Positions 25,110 through 38,200 of a stretch of 64,000 nt of DNA are shown here, one piece after another. Each line of letters starts with the position of its first letter. The first letter of the stretch is position 1. The position numbers and the translations under genes are program-made. This stretch comes from Nymphaea colorata (lineage: Eukaryota; Streptophyta; Magnoliopsida; Nymphaeales; Nymphaeaceae), in the NCBI RefSeq assembly GCF_008831285.2, contig NC_045140.1, forward strand, positions 3,823,528-3,887,527, given 5' to 3'. Under the pieces are notes generated by a model that was not told the origin of the DNA, did not search any database, and saw only the letters and a list, made by a program, of their open reading frames with translations.

Positions 25110-27445
25110 ACTGGGCTGCCCTCTGGCATAACCTGCCGTGCCCCAACCCGAGGCACTTCTTGGAGGAACCAGCTGACGAGAATGGGAGCAAGCGCAAGGA
25201 GGGGCGCCAGGAGCAGGCGAAGGGCGAAGAGGCGTTTCATGATACCGCTGGAATTGTGTTCTCCGGCAAGGTGTGCCAGGAGAACCCGAGGATATTCAGC
25301 TACGCGGAGCTCTATGTTGGTACCAGCGGCTTCAGTAAGGACGAGCTTCTCGGCAGCGGCGGGTTCGGCCGCGTCTACCGTGCTGTGCTGCCCAGCGACG
25401 GCACTCTTGTCGCCGTGAAATGCGTCGCCGAGAAGGGGGAGCGCTTCTTGAAGACGTTCGCGGCGGAGCTCGTGGCAGTCGCGCAGCTCCGTCACCGGAA
25501 CCTGGTGCGCCTCCGCGGCTGGTGCGTGGAGGCGGACGAGCTTCTTCTTGTTTACGATTACATGCCTAATCGGAGCCTCGACCGGCTGATCTTCCCCCGC
25601 CAGGCGGCGTCGCTCGACTGGGCCCGCCGTGAAAGGGTCCTTTCCGGTCTGGCCGCCGCGCTCTTCTACCTCCACGACCAGCTGGAGACGCAGATCATCC
25701 ACAGGGACGTGAAGACGAGCAACGTCATGCTCGACGCCGACTACAACGCCCGTCTCGGCGACTTCGGCCTCGCCAGGTGGCTCGAGCACGAGCTGGAGAC
25801 GACGCAGACTCTCTCGAGCTCGCTCTCGTCCTCGTCTTCCTCCCACCACTGGCAATTCCGCCTCTCCAATACCAGCAAAATCGGCGGCACAATCGGTTAT
25901 CTACCGCCGGAGAGCTTCCGGAAGAAGAACATGTCCACAGCTAAGTCGGACGTCTTCAGCTTCGGGATCGTTGTGCTCGAGGTCCTCTCCGGCCGGCGGG
26001 CCGTCGACCTCGCGTTTCCGGACGACCAGATCATGCTGCTCGACTGGGTTCGCCGGCTTCACGACGCCAGAAGCTCGGTCGAGGCGGTCGATGATCGCAT
26101 AACGAAGGATGCGTCCTACTCTGTAGCGGAGGCCAAGAGATTGATCCATCTCGGCCTCCTGTGTTCGCTCAACGACCCGCGAGCCCGGCCGCCGATGAAA
26201 TGGGTGGTCGACGCTCTATCCAGTAATTCCGCCGCCGAATTGCCGCCGTTGCCGTCATTCAATTCGGTGGCACCTTACGTTTCCTTGTCTTCATCCTCAT
26301 CCAATGGAACCACCACCACCGCCACCATCAACACAACCACATCATCCTCATCTGGCTCGACCGTCTACCTCACCGCTTCGGACGCCAGCTTTGCCAGCCC
26401 GGACTCGAACCCGTGGCAGCCCACCTCGATTCCGGCCGTCGACACGCCGAGGGAAATTTCTTACAAGGAGCTCATTGCGGCGACAGGGGACTTCGCAGAG
26501 GCGAACATGGTTGCGGAACTGGACTTCGGCACTGCCTACCACGGCGTGCTGGAGAACAACGTCAGAGTCCTGATCAAGCGGCTGGGAATGAAGACGTGCC
26601 CTGCATTGCGCGCCCGCTTCGCCTCCGAACTCACCAACATCGGACGGCTCCGCCACCGGTACCTGGTTCAGCTCCGAGGGTGGTGCACGGACCAAGGTGA
26701 GATGCTTGTCGTCTACGACTACCTAGCCCACGGCCGCTCCCTCAGCAAATTCCTCTTCCACCCGGGCAACTTCGTCCTGCCATGGCGCCAGAGGTATGCC
26801 ATCGTCAAAGCCCTCGCCTCCGCCGTTCTTTACCTCCACGAGGAATGGGAGGAGCAGGTCATCCACAAGAGCATCACCTCCTCCTCCATCTTCCTCGACT
26901 CCGACCTCAACCCCCGCCTCGGCGCCTTCGCCCTCGCGGAGTTCCTCGCCCGCAACGCCCACGGCCACTCCATCGGCGGCAACTCCGATTCTGTCCGGGG
27001 CATCTTCGGGTACATCTCCCCGGAATACATGGCAACGGGTGCGGCCTCCACGAAGACGGACATATACAGCTTCGGTGTGGTGTTGCTCGAGATTGCCTGC
27101 GGTAGGATGGCAGTCGATTTCCGGCGGCCGGATGTGCTGCTTGTGAAGAAGGTGCACGAGCCCGACGCGAGGGAGGCGCTGCTGCGACTGGCGGACTCGA
27201 GGCTGGACGGCCAGTACGACGCGAAGGAAGTGGCGCGGATGCTGAAGCTGGGGATTGTCTGCACCGGCTTCGACCCTCAGGAGAGGCCGAGCATGAGGCA
27301 GATCGTCAGCATACTGGACGGCAATGACCGGTTCCTCCACTCCATGATGAAGGCCTGCAAGGAGGAGACCAAGGAAGCGTGGGATGCCAGGAATGCTTCT
27401 TCCTTGGCCATTGTCAAGAGAATTCAAGCTCTGGGCATCCACTAA
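24926..27445 (+). CDS. Tandem-kinase receptor-like cytoplasmic kinase, receptor-like protein kinase S.2 type
   Basis: One uninterrupted frame of 839 aa. There is no signal peptide and no obvious lectin or transmembrane region. Kinase 1 (about residues 135-430) has the glycine loop LGSGGFGRVY at about 142, lysine K165 in VAVK, HRD at 259-261, DFG at 279-281 and a GTIGYLPPE activation segment, so it looks catalytically competent. A Ser/Thr-rich linker (about 450-500) precedes kinase 2 (about 510-800). There the glycine loop is ELDFGTAYHG, the lysine is kept (K551), HRD is replaced by HKS (647-649) and DFG by AFA (667-669), which marks a pseudokinase. The double-kinase layout matches the plant S.2 group of lectin-RLK relatives lacking the lectin domain (Arabidopsis At2g32800 type, from memory). 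The gene is far more GC-rich than its surroundings. Substrates are unknown. Confidence 0.88.
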   Translation: MGEEKRKKPRRLCFVLPADLDDIFAGFLASSDQKEVQPPAKQRKSRFLPLLRRSLHRFCTLNWAALWHNLPCPNPRHFLEEPADENGSKRKEGRQEQAKGEEAFHDTAGIVFSGKVCQENPRIFSYAELYVGTSGFSKDELLGSGGFGRVYRAVLPSDGTLVAVKCVAEKGERFLKTFAAELVAVAQLRHRNLVRLRGWCVEADELLLVYDYMPNRSLDRLIFPRQAASLDWARRERVLSGLAAALFYLHDQLETQIIHRDVKTSNVMLDADYNARLGDFGLARWLEHELETTQTLSSSLSSSSSSHHWQFRLSNTSKIGGTIGYLPPESFRKKNMSTAKSDVFSFGIVVLEVLSGRRAVDLAFPDDQIMLLDWVRRLHDARSSVEAVDDRITKDASYSVAEAKRLIHLGLLCSLNDPRARPPMKWVVDALSSNSAAELPPLPSFNSVAPYVSLSSSSSNGTTTTATINTTTSSSSGSTVYLTASDASFASPDSNPWQPTSIPAVDTPREISYKELIAATGDFAEANMVAELDFGTAYHGVLENNVRVLIKRLGMKTCPALRARFASELTNIGRLRHRYLVQLRGWCTDQGEMLVVYDYLAHGRSLSKFLFHPGNFVLPWRQRYAIVKALASAVLYLHEEWEEQVIHKSITSSSIFLDSDLNPRLGAFALAEFLARNAHGHSIGGNSDSVRGIFGYISPEYMATGAASTKTDIYSFGVVLLEIACGRMAVDFRRPDVLLVKKVHEPDAREALLRLADSRLDGQYDAKEVARMLKLGIVCTGFDPQERPSMRQIVSILDGNDRFLHSMMKACKEETKEAWDARNASSLAIVKRIQALGIH

Positions 27446-30400
27446 ATCTTACTCCTTTCCTTCTGCTCGTTGGAACCATTGTACATAGTGGAGCAGAAAC
27501 CGTGTGCAATCCGGGAGAGATCAGACCTTCAATCATGAACTTGGAATGCCTCTGTCTCATCATGTTTTTGTGTTTTGTCTCCGTTTTTGTTTGTGGGATC
27601 TTGTTAGTGGGGATTTTTCATTTTGATGAAGACGAACTCTGTTGCTTCTCAATTTCTTTAGCATTTTGTAGATAAGATGGTGGTGTTCGGTTTCATTGTG
27701 GCATCCTTCTTGTACGTCATTCTCGATTGAGCTAACTGAGTTGAATTCAGTTTCTAAACTGGCAAGAGGAAACAAAACGAAAGAAGAAAACAAATGAAAT
27801 CCAGGCGTCCTCAGGACTCTAAACCTCTTCATGACTGGTGCATCAAATGAGCTTGCAGTTCGATACGTATTCCAAATAAAGATTGTTCTTTCCAATGCTG
27901 CAACTTTGTTAGAACAAAATTCTCTTCTAACATCGCAACTTTTCAGTGTGATGACAGAGAAGAGTAATCCTAGAATGACTTCATTAACTCCCTCCAAACT
28001 TATCCGAGAACCTTTCCACAAAATAGAAGGGATGAAGGAAAACATTGTCATATTGTTAAATGTGCCTTGAATATGTTTCACGCTAGCAATCTTTCCCTCA
28101 AGACTTTGGACTAAAGCTTTTTAGTTCTTACACTGCTGTTCATGCGATTAATTGATTGCCCAATTGATTTTAACAAACAAATCTCCTTATTTTGCTTTTC
28201 TTGGATAACATCTTAACTATGATGTCCTATACACTTTTACCCATGTTATGTTCATATTAGCACATACTTGCTAAATAAAATTTAGAATGAAGCTGTAAAG
28301 TGCAGATTCATTGGATCATGTATAGACCATAACGGATATATATTACTACTATGAGACCAAACATATCAAAATCTCCGGTAACGCCACACATGATGAGCAG
28401 AATTCTAGAGATTTGTCATTACTCAACAAGCGTCATCTCTTATGACGGAGGTTTATGATCCTTGGGGTACGAACAATGAGTTGTGTGATTTTGTTAGATT
28501 TTAGTCTTTGTTTGCATTTCAGGGACAATTTTGTTTCGTAGAAATTATTTGATCTCTATAATGAAATATAACTTTGCCTTTTTCTATTGTGCAGAGATGT
28601 CAACTCTTGGGGATTCAAAATCAACCTAGACACATTATAAATAAAGATCAATTGTTGATCAAATCCTCAAAACCTTGTCGTTTTAGATTCTTAATTCTTA
28701 ATTCTTAAGGGTGTCCACTTGTTCCCGCTGTATGAGAAGGACCAAACACGGGCAAACTTTACCATACATACATCATGACTTTGTATCGAATTATACTTTT
28801 TCTTCGACATTCATTGTTCACTTGTTCTTTACCACGGCATGAATTCAAATCCTTCCATGCAAATAAGACGCAGTCGAGCAAGCAATTGTGTTACGTTGCG
28901 AATAATTTTTACCCAATTGATTGCGCCATTGAGCTGCGACCATTGGCTCAGTCAGTCAAACAAGTTCTGCTGTTTATTCCTTCTTCTAGAACCAGAAAAA
29001 AAGAAAGGTGGATTTCGTTAATACAAAAATAGCATTCGTTGATGACCAAACTTTCACCACCCTGGTATGGTAGACTTATCCAATCTAAATTGAGAAATAA
29101 TCCTTCAGCGCAAAAGAGAAAAAAGAAAAATCTCCCAAAGGGAATGGAGAAGTGCATAAATTCTCTTGGACTTCTGAAACCTTTAGCCTTTTAATGCACC
29201 ATTTGTTCTAGAATCTTGGAAATCAAAGCAGATTATGATTTTCCGAGTTCTATTTGTTAAAATAGTCCACCAGTTCTAGAATCTTGGAAGCGAAATCAGA
29301 TTATAATTTTCCCAGTTCTATTTGTCAAAGTAGTCCTCCTCTTACAGGTCAGTTCCAAGTTCATCATGATTATTTTAGACATTTGAAGTCCATCCTTTTT
29401 CTTAAAGTGTGGACCCACTTAGACGGACGCTATCCAAATTCCTTTTTGCATTTGGATCTCAAGGGGTGGCTGGGCCAAGTTAGTCTGATCCAAACAATGA
29501 ACTGAATGAATCATTCTGTATTTCGTTAAAAAAAAAAAAATCATGGAAAGTTGCAACTCCAATCATGGAAAGTTGCAACTCCCAGGTAGTGTTTATGTTA
29601 CTGTAGCTTTGGAAATATGTTTCAAATTTAAAAAAAAATTCCAGCCTATCAAACGCGGAACCGTTGGGCTGCGTTTGATTGCAGGGGAAAACACTGTTGA
29701 GCGGGTGAAATTTCATATTTTTGTGTACGGAAATCCCGCGGTGCATCAAACGCCGGAAATTTTCATCAACGCGGTCGTCTCTCGTCTCTCTTTCCCGCCC
29801 CTTCCTCTCTGCGAAGCCATCTTCCTCCCTGTGTTGAAGCGGCGTCCTCTTCCCCTCTGTCGATTTGCCTCTTCCGCCCTCCGTCGAAGCCCTCTTCCTC
29901 ACTGTGTGGAAGCCGGATAAGGTGGCCTTGCTTCTCCCCCCTCTCCCTCTGTTTCTGCTATAGGGTGCCTAATCCCTTTCTCTTCTCTCTCTATGCAGGG
30001 GTGGCTGAAAGAAGCTTGCATCTCTCCAGGTGAGTCCCCATTACTACCTCTTTCCCCAATCTGCCGGCCATAGAAGGAAAAGGTGTTCATGGTTGTAGCT
30101 TTCCTGTTGGCTTGTTTATTTGGTTGGTGGTTGTTTGAATAGAGGAAGTCAGGAGGAAGAGGAAAAAGATCCTGATTATTTTACCATGTTGGTTGTGCAA
30201 GAGTGTTTTGCCAACTGCCCGTTTTTATTTTCTTCTTCATTTCTCTGTCATTTCGTCTGTTAATCCGCCGTTCCGTAGTTGATTTCTCATGAATCACTTG
30301 CTGTTCTTCTTTTTTCATTTTCTTCTGGCTGATTATGCGATAGACAATCATGCGACTAGTCACATGCCTTTCAATTTGCCTTTCACTACCTGTGTCTCTG

Positions 30401-32931
30401 TCTAGACGCAACAAACCTGAATGTCGTCTTCAAACTGACAGTATGTGCAAGTTTTTTGAATCCATGAAAACCTGCAATAATGACTAATTTGTTCTCAAGA
30501 AGCGTCTGATTACCTTCAGGTTTCTTGATTGTTGGGTGCTTCCATCGGTCCTTGAGTGTTTATAATCTGTAACTGCTTGTTTGGTGAATCAAAGCTGAAA
30601 ATGTACACCAATCATTTGCTTGATGGTTGAGATGTTTAGAGTGAAAGGAGTCTCTGCTGCAGAAAGTATTGTTGCAGGACCATATGGCCCATATTTTGCA
30701 GTTGCTTAAATCGGTTGGTAGACTTCATCGGGAGAGCACACAAAGAAATACTGTTGAAATGTTGAAATTTGGAGATTGTTACTTATTCTTGTTGTTTCCA
30801 GGTTCCAGAAAAGAAAGCTGGAATAGAAGTTGTCTGACACTGTATAATACTAACACTTAAAAAAATTGTATGAAAAGAAGCCGACTTTCGGAGGCGGCGC
30901 GGCGCTCACGGTGGGCTCTTATTTCATTTTACTATATAGATGTTTGAATATTTACTCTTAAGGGTTATGAGCATTGGCTTGGGATAAGAAGTCGAGATCG
31001 GGTCAGCCCGAAATTCGAAACTCGTGCTCGAGCCAGATCTACATTTCTTGAGTTTGGTCTTTTTAAATTAAAAATATATATTTTAATTTAAAATAATATA
31101 TAAATATAATTAATTGTAACAAATATTATAATTTTATATGAAATTAATAAAATATATATTAAAAAATATCATCAAGCTTAGCCAAGCTTATTTGAGCCCA
31201 TTGGTCGGGCTTATTAATTGATCGGGCCGACTTGGTTTTTTTTTTTTTTTTTTTTGTTCTTTGAACCTTAGTAGGGCAGATACCGAGCACTTGGCCAGAT
31301 CCCCATCCTTATTAGGAAGCACACCAAAGAGAGAGAAAAGAAGTGTGCATGGAGAGAGAGCGAGAAGGAGGGTAGCTTTGCTTTCAAAGGACTTAGTAAA
31401 ACTGGATGGTACGGCCATTCTTGAGGTTTGAATACTGTAGCAACTATCAGTGCATTACTTTTTTTTGTTGCAAACAACCATGAGACACTGAGCTAAAAGG
31501 TTCATCCAAACCTTGAAAATTTTTATGCCGATAGTAGTTTCCTCGCAAATGTTTTGTCGTGTTTGGGTGAACCGAAGTGGACAGAGGTTCAAAAGTAGTG
31601 TGATCTACTTAGTAAAAAATATGACCAAGTGTCGATTAGGCTGAGGTAGTCTAAAGTTATTTGGATTTGAACTTAGTTTAACCTCACCCGAAACCAACCC
31701 ACCAAACCCAGTTTTGGAAGGGGAAAACGCAGGCTGCAGGAAGAGAGTAGAGTGCGAGGGAGGGAACGAAAGACAAAGAAAGGGAGACGGAGAATGAAAG
31801 AGTGAGTGAGAAAGGGGGCACGGGAGAGAGCAGGGCTGCAGGAAGGACGAAGGAGGTCGCCACTGTCCCTCTCTCTCTCTGCCTTTGTCTGCGTCTCTCT
31901 CTTTCTCTCGATTAATTCGGTGTTTGGCATTTCTGGTTTTGTTTCTGCCCTACGGGGTGCACGTAGCATGCATACAGAACGTCCTGGACTCAGTTATCTT
32001 TGCTTTGTTAGCTGATAAGAATCGGAAGTTCATCTATGTAGAGCAGGCAATGGAACTTCCCCGTATTTGTCTCCTTTTCACCCTCGTTTGGGATACTTTT
32101 GTTGCTTCAGCTTTTGTTTAGGTGTTTAGCTAAACATTAAAGCGGATAGGCGTTCGAGGCCAGGCAGCACGCATTGCTTGAAACTGACTTATTTGAGCAA
32201 CTCAGGCATTTTTTCAGCGATGGTGGAGAAACCAGAGCCCTATGGTGCAGAAAATTGTGAAAGAAATAGTTGACTCCAGACAACTTGAATTTATGTACGA
32301 ACACATGCTCATCTTGGCTTTTTCTATGTGCAACGTGCTATTGATTCTGAATCTCTGATGCATCTTAGCTCTCTTTGTTTGTTCATAAATATATAGAACT
32401 CTTTATTCTTCCAAGCCATACATTTTGTCATTAATCTCAATCCTTTTTTGTCCCCATGCAATTGAAAGATCATAGAGTCTTCGGGTTTGTAAGTTGCTGG
32501 GGACAAAGTCGTTCACCAGTCAATGCATTACCTGAAAATAGGAAACAGCCCTTTCAGTAAAGAGTTCATCGAGATAATGGTAACACACACACACACAGAG
32601 TTTTCAAAATTTCAGCGATACATCTAAATGGAAAAAACAAGGGAAGTCAAATTTATTTTATAAATTTGCAAGGTTTATCAAACACTGCACTTTTCAAGAA
32701 AATACCAAATACGATTTATGGAAACTTGATAAATAGAAAACCAAGAAGAAAGATTTTCTTGGTTTGCAACCAAAAGGGTTATCTTTTTCTGTTGTTTAGT
32801 TACAATTTTTAGGGTACCCAAAGCCAATAAGATTTAGCAGCGCCAAGAAGAAAATGTATAGATCTGATTATATTGTCATGGTAATGGACCAAAGAAGAGG
32901 AAAAACTCGAGGCTTGAGATTTTGAGAAGTT
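27446..32931. other. Intergenic stretch between the kinase and CFM9-like genes
   Basis: 27446-27700 is likely kinase 3' UTR. A 20-bp phrase, ATCATGGAAAGTTGCAACTC, is repeated at about 29540 and 29562. At 29663-29700 GCGTTTGATTGCAGGGG resembles the end of the Harbinger-like element at 50555. 29775-30060 is C/T-rich with a possible donor (CCAG|GTGAGT) and might be an untranslated exon. About 30965-31240 is the second copy of the GC-ended, AT-centred repeat seen at 7811-8080, ending in a 20-base T run. 31690-31930 is purine-rich then CT-rich. No protein-coding exon recognised. Confidence 0.4.
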
Positions 32932-32939
32932 CAGTTTAG

Positions 32940-33295
32940 CTATGTCACATGGGTGCGGGTTGCAGGTGCAAATGTGGGTGCGGATGTGTCAATTTTTTGA
33001 AAAACTTTAGGTGTGGGGACAGTGGGGTTGTATCTATGTGTGTGTATATATGTATATAAATAATTTGTTACATAGTTTTTTAACTGTTTAGTAACCTTAT
33101 TTTAACTATATTTACGTATAAAGTTTTTGTATTAGAGATAGTTTAGTTATGTACACATTTAAAATGGTCAGTTTTGGTCCCGCTCAGCTCACCGAACCGG
33201 ATGTGCTATGTCAGAGAAGCACCAGGACCAGCTCTAGCATCAATACAGGTGTAACACAGGTGTGGCAGCCATTTAGAAGCACCCATGTGACATGG
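32940..33295. mobile_element. hAT-type MITE (GTCAC family)
   Basis: A 356-bp element with near-perfect inverted ends, CTATGTCACATGGGTGC and GCACCCATGTGACATGG. Flanking direct repeats CAGTTTAG (32932-32939) and CAGTTTTG (33296-33303) match at 7 of 8 positions. Its interior (TGTATATATGTATATAAATA, TTTAGTTATGTACACATTTA, GCAGCCATTTAGAAGCACCC) matches the copy at 14299-14638. The terminal CTATGTCACA is also the end of the large hAT element at 35461-44573, which makes that element type a plausible source of transposase. Confidence 0.88.
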
Positions 33296-33657
33296 CAGTT
33301 TTGTTGATTTTCCTGATGAACCCATTCTTACCTACAATAACATTATGGCTGTGAAAAGATGCTGCTCTTTAGAAACAACTTAAAAGAACTAGGTGTTATG
33401 ATAACGTGAATATGCATTTGTTATAGGGCCATTTTCCAGTTGTGGATTTATAAAATTTTCCAATCCCTTTGCTTATTTCTTTCATGGGAATCCTCTAGAG
33501 CTATATCCATACGTGTAAAATGGCGAGTTTCATCACTTTGATGCTTTGCTGGTTCTACTAGTGAAAGCTCCGGACACCAACATTCCTGTTTATGCCACAA
33601 TATGTTTATGATCCATCAATGGCGTGATTCGATAAATGGAGATAGCATTGGTGGTGC

Positions 33658-35169
33658 ATGGCAAATCGATTTATCTACACTTTCTGTCGCCTCTCCTTCC
33701 TCCTTCACCGGCCTCCTTCTTCCTTGCCAAGGTAAAATGATTACCTGTCCTCTCTCTACTCACACATAGAGAACACACACACGTAAACGAAAAGGAAAAA
33801 CTTCTTATCTATTCGATTCTTCATGTATGAGATGCAAACCCATGTCTTTTTTTTTCTAATGGCAGGGTTGTCCTTCAACATTCACCGGTCACTCCTTTCT
33901 ACTCGTTCTATCCACGGAAAATTTCATTGGGCTTTAGTCCTATGAGCTACAGTTCGGTTAATGTGGTGCTTACTGAAGGGACACCGAAGTTTGTAGTGCA
34001 AGAAGCTGAGATACCCAAGAAGGAGAAATGGAGGACAAAGAAGAGGTTGAAAATGCAAAGAATGAGGGAAAAGAGGAAGAGAAAGTTGGCTAGCAAGACA
34101 GACCCACGTCGACTCACAATCAAAGGAAAGAAGCAGAGGTTTCCAAATGCGGAAGCAAGAATCAGATACAAAATAGAGAAGGTTAAAGTCATTACTTTTT
34201 CTCACGTCCCTTTTATACTTGAACATGTAACTGATTTTTCCATCCTTTTGGGTCTAATGTTTAATTTGTTATCTTGTTACTTTGCTGTCTTCAATTGTAC
34301 TTTTCTCATGATTTGATTCTGTTGTTCATTAAGCTGTATTTTGGTTCTAAAATTTGAATAAGTAATTAAATAACTGATGGATGTAAGCCAGTTTGATCTA
34401 GCTTTTGGTTTTGAAAAGTTCCCTTTTACACATGATTAACTGGACATCTCTGATCTGGAAATAGATTCCATAAAATATTTTATTCCAAATTAACATATGG
34501 TTAAATCTATCGGTCCCAAGAATGCATCATTTTAGATATGCCTGCTTGATGTTATAAATTCCCAATTTTTCCTATGTCAAATAGTTACATGTGTGGATAC
34601 GGGCTATGAGCCATGGCTACATGAGTATGAACAGTACAGGACAAATTGCATAAAAGGTGCAGAGATGTGCAGGTATCGGACATGAAATATCTCACCTAGT
34701 GTTATAGTGTTCCTTTTAGAAGTATATACAAATTCTAAAATATAACAAAGTTATATGACTAATAATTCAGAAGGAAAGATATATTGGTCCTGTTAAAATA
34801 TTAATCTATGTCACACAAAGCGGCTAAAGAGGCCGCGTACCCGTGTCAACTCGCCGACATGGCGATTCCGACACGGCAAAAAATAAAAATAAAAATTTAA
34901 TTTTTTTTTCATTTTATCAATTTTTTGTGATGCATCCAATTATTTCCATGAACAATCCTTTCAGATATTCAGTACTTTTGTGATAAAACACATTTTCTCA
35001 CAAGATTGTAAGAGTGAATTATTAATTTAATGTTTTTTATAATCTTATCATTTTTTAGAATATTTAATGTAGCCGTATCCGCGTATCCGAAAATTTTGAA
35101 AATTGCCGTATCTGCACCTGTATCTCCGTATCTGCACCCGTATCGCATCCACACCCGTGTGACATAGTG

Positions 35170-35207
<38 letters not shown>

Positions 35208-38200
35208 TATTAATGATATATATACATATATGTATATATATTTATATTTTTCTGTATATATCTTGTAACTTCTATATTTTTCTGTTCTTTTTTTTTTCTT
35301 TTTTGCTGCTTAAAGCAGCATTTAAGCTAGTTGTTGACTACCTTCAACGGCTAGAATTCTAGCCATTAGAACTAGTCCGATAGTCAGAGTTTTACTTCCC
35401 TATAAATAGGACTCTCTATTCTTTTGTGAATTACTTCTTGTTTGGGTTTTTATCCCATACCTAAGTCACACGGACACTGCAAAGTGACTGCGCCGCACCC
35501 GTGTCGACATGATTCAAGTGAGGGTGCGGACACGGGTGTGGCTCGGACACCTAACAGAAGTCAACAAGAGTCGGGTGAACACACCTGATCATTTTCGTCC
35601 ATTTTGGACATGCACCCGATTGGCGTTTGACTCGAGTCGGGTGCGGTCAAACTATTATTTTAAAAATTTTTAACGTTAAAAAGAGGGTTTAGGGCACGAT
35701 CGTATACCCTCTTCCTCTCCTGTTGTGCACTCTTCCCTTGCGTGGGTTTTGCTGGTTTCATTGAAGCATCTAGCGGAATGGAAAGTCACTTCCGGACCTC
35801 CGGTGATGGAGGTGGTCGAATGACGACCGGCGACAAGGTGCGATGCGTCTTTGAGTAGAAGAAAAGACTTCTCTGCCTTATTTCAATAGTATTGTCATCT
35901 GCATCTTTCTCAACTCTATTTTCCAGTGTTTGTACGTATCGTACGATACGAGCCCGTATCGTATGATACGTACTGTAGCGTACGATACAAGCCCATATCG
36001 TACAATACACCCCCTGTATCGTAAATAGGACGTGCGATACAGGGCTCGTATCGTACGATACGAGGCGATACACCCTGTATTGTACGATACAGGCTGATTT
36101 TGCAAAAACCCGTCTGAGACCTACTTATTTGACTTCTTTTTTAAAAAAAAACCCTCTGTTCTTCATTTCTCACGCTTGGATACTGCCGTCAAGGAGTGCG
36201 ATCATCCATTTTCACCATCAAAAAGTTGATTTTCACCGTGAAACCAAAGATTAAAGGGTCGATTTGTGCGTAGGTGGTTGATTTTCGTTGGAAAAAAAGG
36301 AGTTTTCTTCATAGGTGGTTGAGTTTCGTTGGAAAAAAAGGAGTTTTGTTCATTTCTTCTTCGTAAGGTATGAAATCTCTTGAGTTTACCATATATTCAT
36401 AAATTTTTACCGTAGATTGAAAGATTTTGAATGCTTTTTATAAAGTTTACCGTAGGATTTCGTTTTTTTTTTTTTTGAAAATATGGATCCTACGTGGCAA
36501 TGGTGCGAAAGGGTGAAGGAGAATGACCGGTTGAAACTCAATTGTAGTTTTTGTGAGAATACGTTTTTAGGTGGGATTAGTAGAATGAAACACCATTTTG
36601 CCGGGGTGGCTCTATGTGTTGGAAAACCAAACAAACCTTTACCTCCATTTGTGCGTCAATGTTTAGATATGCTTCATGCTTTAAATCAAAGGAAGATACA
36701 AAAAGAAATGGAAGAGACAGATGTAGGCTATAATGAGCCTTGGGAAGCTGAAGAAGAAGGAGAAGAAGCTTATGAAAATGTTGTTGATGATGATGATAGC
36801 AGTCTAAGAAGAGATCTGGAGAGCTCAAGAGGTAGAGACCGTAGAGAGAAAGGAATCATGTATGAAGGAGGTCGATCTGGCCCATCGGGAAGGAAGAGAA
36901 GAGACACACTAGATATTAGGGCCAGGCGTGGTCACCGACCACCTAGTGGTAGAGTTCCTACTGGTAGGTCTAGTGTTGGCTCTGTTAATCTAATGCTTCA
37001 AGATCTTAGTGAGATGCATGATATGAAATCAGCTGTTGACCAATGTCAAGAGGTAACAAAATTTATCTATAATCATACGTATGTATTGAGTTTGATGAGA
37101 AAGTTTACAAAATGAGTTGAATTAATACGACTTGCACAAACTAGATTTGCCACAAATGTATTGACTGTGCAGAGTGTGGTGAAACAAAGAACTCCTTTGA
37201 GGAAGATGTTCGCTAGTGAAGAAGGGGTTGCATTCCACATGCTCATAAAAGAAATGCTTCTTTAGTTGTGGATATTGTATTTAATAACGAATTTTGGGAA
37301 TCATGTGTGAAGCTATTGAAGGTTTGTGTTCCATTAGTTAAAGTTCTCAGGTTAGCTGAGAGCGAGGATAGACCTTCCATAGGGTACTTATATGAGGCTA
37401 TGGATAAAGCAAAAGAGGCAATTCGAGACAACTTGAAAGGAAAGAAAAAGTTATATATGCCCATATGGAAGATTATAGATAAAAGGTGGACTGGACAACT
37501 TCATCAACCTCTTCATGCAGCAGCTTACTATCTAAATCCTGCAATTAGATTTTCTCCTACATTTAAGAAAGACAGAAAAGTCATGCATGGTTTGTAGGAT
37601 TGTATTAACGTGTTACTGGTAGAATCTAGAAAACAAGATGTTGTGCATAATGAGTTGGATCTATATGATACTTGTTTTCGGGATATGGGACAACCTGTGG
37701 CCATTCGAGCCAGGACAACCTGTCGCCATTCGAGCCAGGACAACCATGCATCCAGGTAAATACATAGAAATGTTTAATTTACTTTGCATTTGTTACATTT
37801 GATTTTTTTAGAACTTTCACATTGATATGTTATATTTTTGTTTAGATTTGTGGTGGAATAGGTTTGGGTTTGATTATCCAAACCTAGCACGTTTTGCAAT
37901 CAAAGTCCTCAGCTAGACATGTAGTGCTAGTGGATATGAAAGGAACTGGAGTGTGTTCCAACATATCCATAGCAAGAAAAGGAATAGGCTCGAACGTAAA
38001 AGGTTGAATGACCTTGTCTTTGTTCGATATAATATGAGGTTGAAACAAAGGCAATTAAAATATAACTTAAAATAACTTAATATTTACATTTTTTGTACAA
38101 TATATTCATATGTAATTATATATTAACAAGCTTTCTCTTATTTAACGTAGAGAATTACAAAAAAATCTGCAAGAAAGCTTACATCTCAGTTTGATCCTAT

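Noticed and set aside
24911-25855. 314-codon minus-strand open frame across the kinase gene
   Set aside because: Shadow of the GC-rich kinase coding sequence; composition is that of reverse-complement codon use.
26723-27442. 239-codon minus-strand open frame
   Set aside because: Shadow of the second kinase domain, no domain of its own.
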